A stretch of DNA of 64,000 nt from Arthonia radiata. Its lineage: Eukaryota; Ascomycota; Arthoniomycetes; Arthoniales; Arthoniaceae. Below the pieces are notes generated by a model that did not search any database, was not told where the DNA came from, and worked only from the letters and a program-made list of their open reading frames with translations. The position numbers were made by a program, and so were the translations under genes. Location of the stretch: NCBI GenBank assembly GCA_002989075.1, contig PSQN01000010.1:558001-622000 (forward strand), in the 5' to 3' direction. Each line of letters begins with the position of its first letter. The first letter of the stretch is position 1. Below are positions 12,497 to 23,644 of the stretch, piece after piece.

Positions 12497-15400
12497 ATGG
12501 CAGGCAACGAAAGTCCAAATTATGCTCGAGCCATTCGAGCTACCAGACTCCCACCGGTCGAAGCTGAGCAGGTGTTCGACAATCTACACGCAGAGGTCAT
12601 AAGCGACTTCAACGATCGCAGCGCGCCTTCCGATCATGTCGAGCGGCAAAATCCAGACAGAGGTGCAGCTGCCACGTTGCAGAAGCTCTCGATGTCAGCC
12701 TCACCAAAACCCTTGGCAAACGGCGAGCAAGAGGATGGGACAATCGGACGAGCGACAGGGAGTTCAATTGGTGGAGCTCGATTTCATCACAGAGATGTGG
12801 AGGAAGACCAATGCGAGCTGCTCGATGGGACATCATACATCTCCAGCAAAAGTCATGACTCTAGGCCGCTGGTAAGGTCCAGCTGATCCCGCCCTGTAGA
12901 CTTGTCTGACGGTACAACAGCGCTACGTACAACTCGACATACTCCTTGGCCTATGCGAAGCGTCAATAAGGATCTCACGCGGCCATCAAGTACTGACCTT
13001 GCTGCGGCGATTACTTCCCTTCCTTGAACGATGTTCCTCACAATCATTCGTTTACTCGTCAGCCTTCTTTCGCATACACCCTGCTCCATGGCAACTGTTG
13101 ACTGTCAATCTCGTCAACGCGGCCTTGTCTACTGGAAAACGCCTTCCGAGCATAAGGCACGAGGTTAACCATGCGCTGTCAAACTACCTTCAGCATTGTG
13201 GAAAGCTCGCTGCGCACATGGCGTCGACCTATAAAGATGCAGGAAGCGGAACAGTGCAGGTTGGCAATACTCAAGATCTACACCGGAACTTTGCGCTCAT
13301 CACCTCGTTGTTGGGGTTTTTGGAGGCTGCAACGATGCATGCCGCCTTCTGGACGCAGGAGGAGCAGCTGAACGTGCTTGTTAACCTACAGAGCTTGTTC
13401 AATACTGAGTTTCTCATGGCTGTGGAGGCTTCTATGTCGGTCGTTCGCAATGCTGAGATCGGCGGTGCGATTCTGCATTTGAAACGGTTTATCAAATCAT
13501 ATGAGAAGGTCAAACATCCTATTGGAGCTTTGTCGATCAAACTAGCATTCGCGAGGTTTGTCGAACGCTGTGCGGGCTTGATGGTTGTTTTCGACGGATT
13601 GCTATCCGAGAAAGACACGTTACCTGCGTTGCTGTCTCCGAGCAAGTCAAATCAAGCACAGCCCGTCAACACGTCTCTTTGGGACGAAATCGCTGAAATC
13701 TCAGTGCAGCAGCTTGCTGATCTCGAAGAAGGCTCTGACTATCTGCAGCTTACGTCAGCATCGCAGCAAAATTACGCGCATGCGCTGAAAGCGAGCTGTT
13801 TGACTGCATACCTGTGTTGTACGGTAGCCGATGAGGAAACAGCCGATTCAGACATGCTTCTGTCTTGGCTTGAGAAAGTGATTGCGGATCCTGATCAATG
13901 CGCAGACGAACAACTGGGTTGCACCACTTTGCAATGTTTCGCAAGACTAGCGAAGGTCTCTGAGACTGTGGCTTCCATGCTGAGTCGCACACTGCCGCAG
14001 ATGCTGATTCACCGGACGTTAACGGACGAAGTGGGCAGGACTGCCGCTGAATGCCTTCTCTACGTGCTCAGATTGTTGTCTCAGGACGCTGTTATTACCA
14101 CCATCTGGGGGCTCGGAAACTCTCTAAGCGCGGCAAAGCCTGACACAGAGAAGATCAGTGGACACGCCACGAATGGAAACGGCGCTCCTTACGGATCGTA
14201 TAGGAAGGGGACACTTGCCAGCACCAGCACAGCATCTTCCGTTAGTGAAGGCCACACAACTACATCGCACAATCGCGACCTCGTTCTCAACGCTATCGTG
14301 GTGACAGCGAAAGGATTCGGGGACACCAAGATTACCGCCCTTGCACTCTCTATGCTAATCCAGAAGATGGGCAAAATTACAACAGCTGTGGATCTTGCAA
14401 TTATTCGAGGCGTGGCGGATTTGGGATGCAAAGGCGATATCGCTCAGTTTAAGTCGCTGTTGCGATTCTACAGCCGTCTCATTCAGGAAGGTCTCGCCGG
14501 CGGTCGCGATGATATTCTCATACCCGTAAGTCTGTAAGGAGCATCTTGCCTGCACAAGCTAACCTGAGTAGGTCAGGGAAGCACTTAGCTTTGTTGCTAC
14601 GAATCTCAAGCCTGGCTCCACACTGTACCAGGTTTTCCTCGAGCACATTCTCCAGACTATCATCTCCAAGGGCGATGTGCGACCATCCTACACCGAAAAG
14701 GCGGAGAGTATGCAAGCCGTGGCTGGCGAGATGGCGATCTTACTTCACCCGCTTGCACTGCTAGTGGCGAGCACGGCCGCTTCTGGACAAGCCGCGGAAG
14801 TTGAAACGTACCCATCGCTTCAAAGAGATGCTTGGTATAACCTAGTCCTTCACGGCTTCAGCTTTCGGTCAGCAATCGGCAGACAGCATCTCCAAGATCT
14901 CAAGATGCTCGCATTGTATAGCGAGCCTCTTGTGCCAACTGATCGAGAGAGTCGTACCGAGAGCCCGATAGAGCTCAATATGGTCCTTAAGAGGGGCGCG
15001 TCAAACCAGAGCACGAACCAGCATAAGAGCGAGCTCATTGAACTGCTCCCAACTTGCAAGAGCGAGATCAAAGACCTAGACCACTCAGAATCAATCTTTC
15101 TGAAAGCTTCACATCTGGTTGAGACGTTGAGGGCAATGTCTGGCGACGCTACGAAAGTTCCCCATTACTTTGTGGAGCCGCGACTACAGGGTACGACTCT
15201 GGGAGCATGCATGAAGGCTGTTGCCTTGAGCGCTACAGAACATGCCATCAAACTCGTGTTGAATGTAGACGAGCGGTCATTCACTACGTGGACGCTCGCG
15301 GAGCAGCTTTCGTCATATCTGCAAAGCTGCTGTCACCGAGTTGCGAAGGTTCAGGAGATTGCATACATCTGTGTCGACCGGATCATGGATCAAGCACCTT

Positions 15401-18400
15401 CAACACTCTGCCAGAAGACGTCACTTGTCGCGCTTCTAGATCTCCTCACAACGATGTGGTCGAGCTGTCTCGAGTCAGAAATACACGAGTACGAGTGGCA
15501 TTCTGTTTTCCAAATGCCATCTGGCATATCAGTCACTCTGTCAGATGATTTTGCTTTTCGTAATTACACACTAAGAACGTTTCACAAGCGCGCTAAAGAA
15601 TGGGTGACCAGGGCTTTGAATATTGCTCCTCTTGATGTAAAGGGACTTTTGCAGGTAAGCACAATCAACAAGTCCGAGCAGTGGAAATGCTGACCTGGTG
15701 TCAGACCTATCTTTCGAACTACATCGAAGACGAAGCAATTGGTCACATGTCGCTAGGTCGGTCATTCGCGCTTGAACTAGGCGCAGCCATCCCGCAGACT
15801 GACTATCGACTTGGTATGTACATCGGCATTTCGTCCCAGCAAGCAGCTGACAGCTTAGGCGCCATTGAAACGAACACAATCCCTATCAACACAGCTTCCG
15901 ACTTCATCGCGCAGTATACGAGCCGACAAGAATACCGCTTCACTGATCCCGTTCAACTCGAAAAGCTTGACACGCAAAATGCGCTCAAGCTGCGGGATCA
16001 CCTTGCCAAAGTCAAAGATGCTGACGCGACCTCAGCCACGTCAGACGATGCTGTGGTAGGTGCAGTCCGGCAGCAAAGCAGCCACAACGTGCGGAAAGCT
16101 CTCGAACACATCGAACGACGCATTCAAGCAGGCGAAACGATAGACATGATCTCGTTGCGAGAAGTTTTGCGCCTGGCAGCGTCTCTTCTCTGTCGACTGG
16201 AAGCAGACGAAGACAGAAGCATTGTGCGGCTTTTTGTCAAGATTCCGTTTGACATCTTCAACAAACAGTCGATACGTCTTGGCCTGTCTCTCTGGATGGG
16301 CGTCATCAAGGAAAATGAGGAACTCGAAGCTCACATGATCGTAGAGATCATTCTTGGCTGGGAACGCAGCGTTGGCCAAAAAAAAGGTCTCTTCGACACC
16401 AAGTATTTGAAAGACATCCTACCTGACCCGTTCTATGTCCGCATGGAGTATGCGCCATCCGATTATGAGTTTATTAAAAAGCAACAACAACGTGTACATG
16501 ACAGACTAACACCACACTTCCTAATACTACAATTCATATCGAGTCACTACATGGCCGAGAGACTCAACGGCCTCTTCATGGAGACTCAGGCTCTGTCTAT
16601 GATGCAGGCCTCGCTTGAGCCTATGGTCGACACAACCAGTCATCCTCTTGCCCGCGAGCTTCATTTCAACATCATTCTCTTCTCACTCAAAGTTTTGCGA
16701 TACAGCGGGGAGCTGAGCCCGGAAGCGCAGAGACTGTTCAAGGATAAGATACTTACTGCGGCTCTGGCCTGGTTCAGAAATGAGCCCCGGTTCTCCTTCG
16801 GCGGGAACAGAATACAAATCAAAGCAGAGACACATCTCCTTGCGGACGTCTCTAGCGCCCTGTATGCTGTGCGAAACTTTGGTCCCGAGAACACACCGGA
16901 AGCGCAAGCTCGACGGAACCGTCAAGATCTTTTATTGCATCTACTAGAGAACGAGCAGACTAGGTTATTGATCTGGCTGTTTCCTCTCGACCATCAAAAG
17001 CGGCAATTCTTTGCATCTGGACAAAATAAGCAGGCTATGTCATTGCCTAGCATACTTGGTCTTGTGGAGACAGCATGGGATGAAGACGCATCCTTGGCTA
17101 TCAATTTGACCGTTCGATTCCCATCTGAAGCCATACGAAAAGGTGTGCGTCGATGGGTACTCAAAGAGCCAGAGCACGCTCGTCACGACCCGAGAGGCGT
17201 TCGCCTCATGCTGGGCACTTCATTGCCAGACGATGTGGGCCCTCAGCTACAACATCTGATGTCTTGGGCACCAGTCGATCCGATCACTGCAGTGACGCTT
17301 CTTCTTCCTGCATACGGTAACCATCCCCTCATTCTCCAGTACGCTATGTCTTCACTACAATCACACGACGTGGAGAATGTTACGTTCTTCTATGTACCCC
17401 AGATCGTGCAGTCTCTCCGCTATGACTCGCTTGGTCATATTGAAGACTTCATCGTCAAGACTGCGGGTGTCTCCCAGCTGTTTGCACATCAGATCATTTG
17501 GAACATTAAAGCCAACTCGTACAAAGATGAAGATGCTACAGACCCAGATCCAATGAAGCCGAAACTCGACAAAGTCATGAACAGCTTGATTTCATCTTTT
17601 AGCGGCAAAGACAACGACTTCTATGAGCGCGAGTTTGCGTTCTTCAACGAGGTCACTGGCGTGTCTGGCAAGCTAAGACCGTTCTTGAAGGCTCCTAAGC
17701 CAGAGAAGAAGCAAAAAATCGAAGAGGAGCTTCGCAAGATCAAGATCGACCCAGGAGTATATCTCCCATCGAACCCTGATGGCATCGTAGTTGGCATTGA
17801 TCGGTCTTCTGGCAAGCCTTTACAGTCACATGCAAAGACACCTTACATGGCTACATTCCTCATCCGCAAAGAGCGCCAGCACGACCTCGAAGAAGAGCAG
17901 GCCGAGGCGCAAGCAGCCCATGCGACGACTAGTCCTGTAAGCCCAATGAGTCCACTCAAGCGGGCTCCCACATTCGAGAGCAAACATTCAAAGACCGGAT
18001 CTGGGTTTTCCTCCAAACAAGCAAACACATATGAGATCTGGCAATCTGCAATCTTCAAGGTCGGCGATGACTGCCGTCAGGATATTCTTGCGTTGCAGAT
18101 GATCTCCTGCTTTCGCGGCATTTTCGCGCATGTTGGACTGCCCGTCTACGTGTTTCCATACCGCGTCACAGCCACTGCACCTGGCTGTGGTGTGATTGAC
18201 GTGCTTCCACGAACGATCTCTCGCGACATGCTCGGTCGTGAAGCAGTCAACGGTCTCTACCCCTGGTTTATCTCTCGCTTTGGCAGCGAAAGCAGTCCTC
18301 GCTTCCAAGCTGCACGCGTCGAGTTTGTCAAGAGCCTGGCAGCGTACAGCATCATCTCATACCTCATGCAATTCAAAGATCGACACAACGGCAATATCAT

Positions 18401-18818
18401 GTTCGACGAAGATGGTCACATCCTGCACATTGACTTCGGCTTCTGCTTCGACATCTCACCTGGTGGTGTCCGCTTCGAGCGCGCACCGTTCAAGTTGACC
18501 AAAGAGATGCTGTCAGTCATGGGCGGTAGCACAGAGACTCAGGCGTTCAGATGGTTCGAGGAGCTGTGCGTCAAGGCCTTCCTGGCGAGTAGACAATACG
18601 TGGACCAATTGAGCAGCGTTGTGCTTTGCATGCTTGACAGCGGTTTGCCATGTTTCAAACCGGTCACAATCAAGCATTTCAAAGAACGCTTCGTGTTGGA
18701 CAAGGACGAACGACAGGCGGCGGATTTCGTTAGATTCCTGATCCGGAAGAGCTTAGACAACAAGAGCACGTATGTGTACGATGAATTTCAGCTGCTGACG
18801 AACGGGATCCCTTTCTAG
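12497..18818 (+). CDS. STT4: Phosphatidylinositol 4-kinase, STT4 / PI4KA type
   Basis: Exons 12497..12871, 12921..14525, 14572..15654 and 15705..18818, with introns of 49, 46 and 50 bp, give about 2058 residues, close to the usual 1900-2100. The long alpha-solenoid N-terminus is followed by the lipid-kinase unique region and a PI3/PI4-kinase catalytic domain: PSNPDGIVVGIDRSSGKPLQ (near 1708), KVGDDCRQD, the catalytic loop FKDRHNGNIM (near 1910) and the metal-binding HIDFGF. The protein ends LTNGIPF, as in yeast Stt4 (LTNGIPY). It makes PI4P at the plasma membrane, feeding PI(4,5)P2 synthesis, cell-wall and actin control. The start is uncertain: ATG 12497 is the first in frame, but the frame is open from 12377 behind a good splice acceptor, so the true N-terminus may lie further upstream. 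Confidence 0.93.
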
Positions 18819-19204
18819 TCAATGGAGCAAAGCACAAGGGGAGCGGTGTTGATATGTACAGCTTACGGCTTGGACAAAAACAGAGCACTTGCTCAAGGCG
18901 CATGAGCTTGGGAAGAGATCAAAAGATACCCACATACGTAGTACTAATACTCGGAGACATCGCATTCGATGCCTACTAGCGATCTACAAGCCGCCACGTG
19001 AGAAGGAACGCGTCGCTGCCGAGGAATGTCGAACTGCACAACTCGCCGGCATTTGGACGCCTGCCCAGCCGCTGTCTACGATGCTACTGGCAACTCACGC
19101 CAGCTAGCTGTATCGCGGTGGTTTCTTTGCTTCAATCGCTCATTTGTCTCATCTTAAGCTTGTTCAAGCGCAAGACGGCATTTTCTTTCGCTTCATTCAA
19201 TAGT
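18819..19204. other. Intergenic region
   Basis: 386 bp between STT4 and the next plus-strand gene. No domain-bearing frame; CT-rich stretches shortly before 19205 look like a fungal promoter/5' UTR. Confidence 0.35.
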
Positions 19205-21059
19205 ATGCCCTCCCTCACCTCAAGTATTCTTCCATGCTTCATTTATATTGGCAGCGCGTTTGCGCAGTTCCAGCATTTTGTGACGGTAAGTACAATACGG
19301 AGGCTATGGCACGAAAAATGGGCAGGGCCAATGCATTGCGGCGGAGAAGCTGACGCCACCAGCGTCCCAACGACACCGCCGTCGCCATCTCCATCCTCGA
19401 GAACTCCAACCCCTCGGCCCTCGCACCAGGCTACTACTTCCTCACGCCGCTCATCAACGGCGGTCCTGCGTTCGGGCCGCACATCGTTGACTCGAATGGC
19501 GTAAGTCTCCTTCTCCGTCCTTCCAAACCTAATCTCAGCTCATCCACAACCGCCACTCGAGACATGCTGACATATCCGAGACGCTAATGTACTACGGCGC
19601 CGCTCTCGCGCACTCCCGCCCCAACGACGCCACCCTCTGCAACTTCTCAGGCCAGCGCTCCCTCTGCTTCTCCGACGGCACATCCCCTGAGCAATCCGGC
19701 CACTCCTCCGGCGTGAATCGCTTCCTCTCGTCCTCGTACGTCGACATCACGCCTCCCTACAGCAGTGCTGGCACCCTCCGTGGCCCTGATAACCACGAGG
19801 AAAACACACCGGACGGAAGCTTCTTGCTGCAAACGATATTTCAACCCAGACAAGTCGATCTGAGTCTATATGGAGGCGACGCGCAGGGACTGGTGCTGGA
19901 CGCGTGTTTCCAGGAGATCGGGATACCAGGCCGAGAGGTGCGGTTTGAGTGGTGCGCCCTCGCCAATGGGGTAGTCTTGAACGAGACGAGCGTGTTCATG
20001 AAACAGTCCGGGAAAGTGACGAATCCTGTCGCGGGCAACGGGAGCCAGACCGCGCCGTGGGACCCGTTTCATATCAACTCCGTCGCGAAAGATACGGGGA
20101 CAGGGGACTATGCGATTTCATTGCGGCATTGTAATGCTCTCTTATACATCTGCGGTGCCTCGTCAAAAAGTGAGGTTTGCCGCGGTCAGATAAGTGGGAG
20201 TGTGGCGTGGCGCCTAGGCGGGACCGCGAGTGATTTCACAGATACGGATTTCGCGTTCAGCGGACAGCATATGGTGCGGTTTCATAACGGGTATCTGTGG
20301 AACAGGGAGAACGTGACGATGAGTATTTTCAACGACGCGTCAGATGGGGCGACGTCGACTGCGAACCAGAGCAACGGGCTGGTCTTTACGGTGGCGGTGG
20401 ACACGTACACGTTACCGCTTACCTACCGCGCCAGGCTTGTCCGGTCCTACACTCTGCCAGAGCAGTACGCCATGCTCTCCGTCAGCCAAGGCTCCTTCCA
20501 GCTGCTGCCGAACGGGAACACGCTTGTCGGCTGGGGAAGCCAACCGTATTATTCTGAGTTCTCGCAGGATGGGGCGCTGCTGTATCATGCGGCTTTCGGA
20601 CAGGGGGTTGAGGGCATGCAGAATTATCGCGCGTACAAGTATCCGTGGATGGGGAATCCGCAGAGCCGACCGGATCTGGTGGCGTACGCGGGGAACTGTA
20701 CGGGCACTATTTATGGGTACGCGAGCTGGAACGGCGCGACGGAGGTGGTGTCGTGGGTGTTTCGCGGTGTCAATTCAACGGGCAGTGATGGAGCGTGGCG
20801 GGTTCTGGCGCGGGTGAACAAGCAGGGCTTTGAGACGGGTACGTTTTTGGCGGGAAGCGTGGCGGAGACGGCGCGGTATGTGAGGGTGGAGGCGGTGGGG
20901 AAGGGTGGGAGGGTGATTGGTGTGAGTGCTGTGGGTGCAACGTTTGTACCGAGTGAGAATGTGGGGCTGGAGAAGACCTGTACGGCCTTGGCTTGTATGG
21001 CGGGAACGGATTATGGGGCATTGGCTGGGAGTGGGGGAAGTGTTGCTGAGCTGTGTTAG
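19205..21059 (+). CDS. Secreted arylsulfotransferase-like protein
   Basis: Three exons: 19205..19285, 19363..19500 and 19581..21059; both introns are phase 0, giving 565 residues. Residues 1-20 are a signal peptide (hydrophobic core ILPCFIYIGSAFA, cleavage near AFA-Q). The body has the layout of the fungal Arylsulfotran_2/ASST beta-propeller family: a GYYFLTPL segment, FQEIGIPGREVRFEW, WDPFHINSV, AWRLGG, FAFSGQHMVRFHNG, SQGSFQLLPNGNTLVGWGS. Many N-glycosylation sites (for example NETS, NVTM, NSTG) fit secretion. The family is predicted to transfer sulfate between aryl compounds, but fungal members are largely uncharacterised. The second intron uses a GAG acceptor and is the least certain boundary. 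Confidence 0.82.
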
Positions 21060-21133
21060 ATATCGGATGGTCGGCAAGGGTGGAAATGGATACATGGATT
21101 GAGCTGATGCGTCTGTTTGAATGTGAGGGCTGC

Positions 21134-21958
21134 TTAGGCGGCTGCTGCAATTGCGTCCTGCGTCGCCGCCCGCTTGCGCTTTCTTTCTCGCACGCTTCTG
21201 TGCTTGATGTCTTCTCGCTTGATCATGATTTTCACCTCAGCTGCGGACGGCAGCGTCGCGAGCGGGTTCAGGAAGGTCCAAAACTCCTTCGCGGATGGGT
21301 TGTCGAAGAATCGTTGCTGGAAATCGTCGACGTCACCCTCAAACATGTCTTGACAGAGCTGGGCAGCGGAGAGGACACAGTCCTGTCGTTGCTCCTCGCT
21401 CAGAGGACGATGCTGTGAGTAAATGCTCGTTCCCAGCTGATCTGCACCATTGAAGTTGCTTATTCCCAGTCCGGCGTTCCTGTCTGCGGCGGCTGCGTCC
21501 CTAACCATACCGTCCGTCTCTTCTACATCATTGCTCTGATCTTCGAGGTTGTTATCACTGTCTTCGTTGTCATCAGAGTTATTGTCTATCATGCTACTGC
21601 ATTCGCTACCATGGTCTCGATCGACTTCCCCACGCTCTCTCAGACTATTGTCGTGTTCTAATTGATGCACCACTTCGACACTGTCCTTCTGGCCAGCTTC
21701 CACATTTCAAGGCGCTGAGATAGGCTTGTGGTGCCATTGCAGCGGATGACGTCTCGGCTGAGGTTTGACATCCGCCAAACGAACCTTCAGCGGGTCTGTG
21801 TCACTGTCTTCTGCTTGCTGCTCGAACGCCTCTCGTTGGTGTACTGGCTCAGGTTTCCCTTTGGGGACTTCCCCCTCAGTAGTCGGTACAGTTGCCTCAC
21901 ACCCACCAGGCCACGAAGCCACGTGCACATCTTTGACAGCTCTTCCACAATTTTTCAA
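21134..21958 (-). CDS. Uncharacterised acidic protein; split frame with an internal TGA
   Basis: Two open stretches lie in the same minus-strand frame, 21958..21710 and 21706..21134, separated only by TGA at 21709-21707. The downstream part begins with an acidic, Asn/Asp/Ser-rich low-complexity segment and ends in a more ordered region (SAAQLCQDMFEGDVDDFQQR, then FWTFLNPLATLP) and a basic tail RERKRKR. Removing a phase-0 intron from a GTTCGT donor near 21793 to the acceptor at about 21690 would delete the stop and keep the frame, so a two-exon gene is as likely as a broken one. No ATG begins the upstream frame, so a 5' exon is missing; an ATG at 22107 (MTCKHNKP) is a candidate but out of phase. 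No family recognised. Confidence 0.4.
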
Positions 21959-22107
21959 AAGCTCAAGCGTTGGCTCGGCGCCATTGACGGGCTTGATATG
22001 GCAGTGCAGGCATCGCGGTACCCTCGAAAGCCGCCGAAACGACGGACGGTGGTGATGAAGAAGTGGCTGGGCAGCCAGATAGTTGGCTTGTTATGTTTGC
22101 ATGTCAT

Positions 22108-23165
22108 TGGGCCGGTATATCCTGATAGGATCTCTAAATGAAGACATTGTAGTCGTGTACGAGCTCCTGTGGTAGACGCGTCCTTGACGCGAGAATGACG
22201 CGCTAACGTGTCTTCACAAATCAGAGTGCTTGGCGAAGCTTGGCATCTTCCAGACCAACCGTCACTTAGTCACTAGACGATTCCAACTCGAATCGCCACG
22301 TACATTAGTCCTCGAACCGCGGTTGTATCAATTTCCTCGCTAGCCTTCGCAGTCCTCTATGTGCAGTCCTCCTGTTGCTAGGAACCGCGAGCGCCAAGCT
22401 CTGGAGGACCCTTTTCATTTTCATAAGGACGAAAGCATGCGAGGGTATGATGTCGGAGCGAAGTAAGATACTGAAACCACAAGACTCCGCAGATGCAACT
22501 CTCGATCAGCAGGTGACTTTGTTGGCATCCATTAAGACAAGCTTCCATTCCAATTCACCCAGGCCACAGTCTCATACATTACACGGTGCCACGATCCACA
22601 GATATATTACCCGTTGAGGTAATATACTCGTAGGTTTAACAGAACTAACAGCTGGAGAATCATTCCGCCCGAATTAAGGTTCCGGTGGAATATTACCTAT
22701 GATATTCCGTTCCACTTCAAATCGTTCCACTCTATTGACATCGCTGTGGCGGCTTCCCGTCTTAGCTGTGCGGCAGCGCTGCATGTAGGCAGCAAAGATA
22801 AAGTGACCTGACTGCAAGCGTCCGCTAACATGCCGAAACCTTTGGATTCTCAACCCCTTCGTCCACCAGGTAAAACCCAAGGCATATCTGTTGTCCAGCG
22901 CAGAAGCAGCGACGTGTCCACCGATCCCACCACCCTACTCTATCACGACGGGGTCATGAAAACACATAAATGACCGCCGTCGCTCACACTCCATGTTAAC
23001 TCTAAGATCCAACCCATCCAGCCATCAATCCCATTACAGAACTCCAGTATCCAGCCTTATCGTTAACTCAAAGCGTGAGTGGCTGCCCCCAAAGCACACT
23101 CCCGAACCTCCGCAAGCTAAACCACAGGTCCCACACCCCTACACACGATCCGAGCCTCGCCCAAA
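22108..23165. other. Intergenic region
   Basis: About 1 kb with no convincing gene. A perfect 8-bp stem with 6-nt loop (ATATTACC / GGTAATAT) lies near 22604-22625, and a related ATATTACC word recurs near 22690. CA/CT-rich sequence from 22980 to 23165 looks like the leader of the small gene that follows. Confidence 0.3.
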
Positions 23166-23384
23166 ATGCCCCGATATTATACCGGACATTATACCGACGC
23201 GGACGCCGGAGATGCAGCCGCTCGACGCGCCGCCGATGAACGCGCCGCCGCGCGACAACAGCAGCAGGGCTCGGGACAGCCGGTCGAGCCAAAAGACGAG
23301 AATGTTCAGGCGGGGGGCGACCGGAGCATGCTGAAGAAGTTGGAGAAGGGGGCGAAGGAGTTTATTCATCCTAAGAAGAAATGA
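23166..23384 (+). CDS. Small charged protein, 72 aa
   Basis: A single exon from ATG 23166 preceded by CCAAA, a good fungal start context, and a CT/CA-rich leader. The protein starts MPRYYTGHYTDADAGDAAAR, has an Ala/Arg-rich helix, a polar Gln-rich linker (RQQQQGSGQPVE) and ends in a basic helix (LKKLEKGAKEFIHPKKK). No signal peptide or membrane span. No family recognised. The ordered ends and clean start make it more likely real than chance. It lies 260 bp before the converging phosphatase gene. Confidence 0.5.
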   Translation: MPRYYTGHYTDADAGDAAARRAADERAAARQQQQGSGQPVEPKDENVQAGGDRSMLKKLEKGAKEFIHPKKK

Positions 23385-23644
23385 GTAGTAAGGCGCAGCG
23401 GGCTGTCGCATCGAGTGGGGCGTGTCGAAGTAGTTACTTTCGTTTAGATTACTATGAATGACTGAATAGGTCCGTTGCTAGTGTCTTGGTGATGCGCGAA
23501 CGGTGTGAGAGATCCTTTGCGACGTACTCTCGGCCTTGGTTGCCATATAGCATCATTCCGCACATGCCTTCACGCTTTATAAATGCCAAGACCCGAAGCT
23601 CCAGACGACGATATATTCAATTCCACATCACTACGATCCCCACA

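Noticed and set aside
21728-22141. 137-codon plus-strand frame
   Set aside because: Overlaps the minus-strand split gene and has no domain; kept neither as a gene nor as evidence against the minus strand model.
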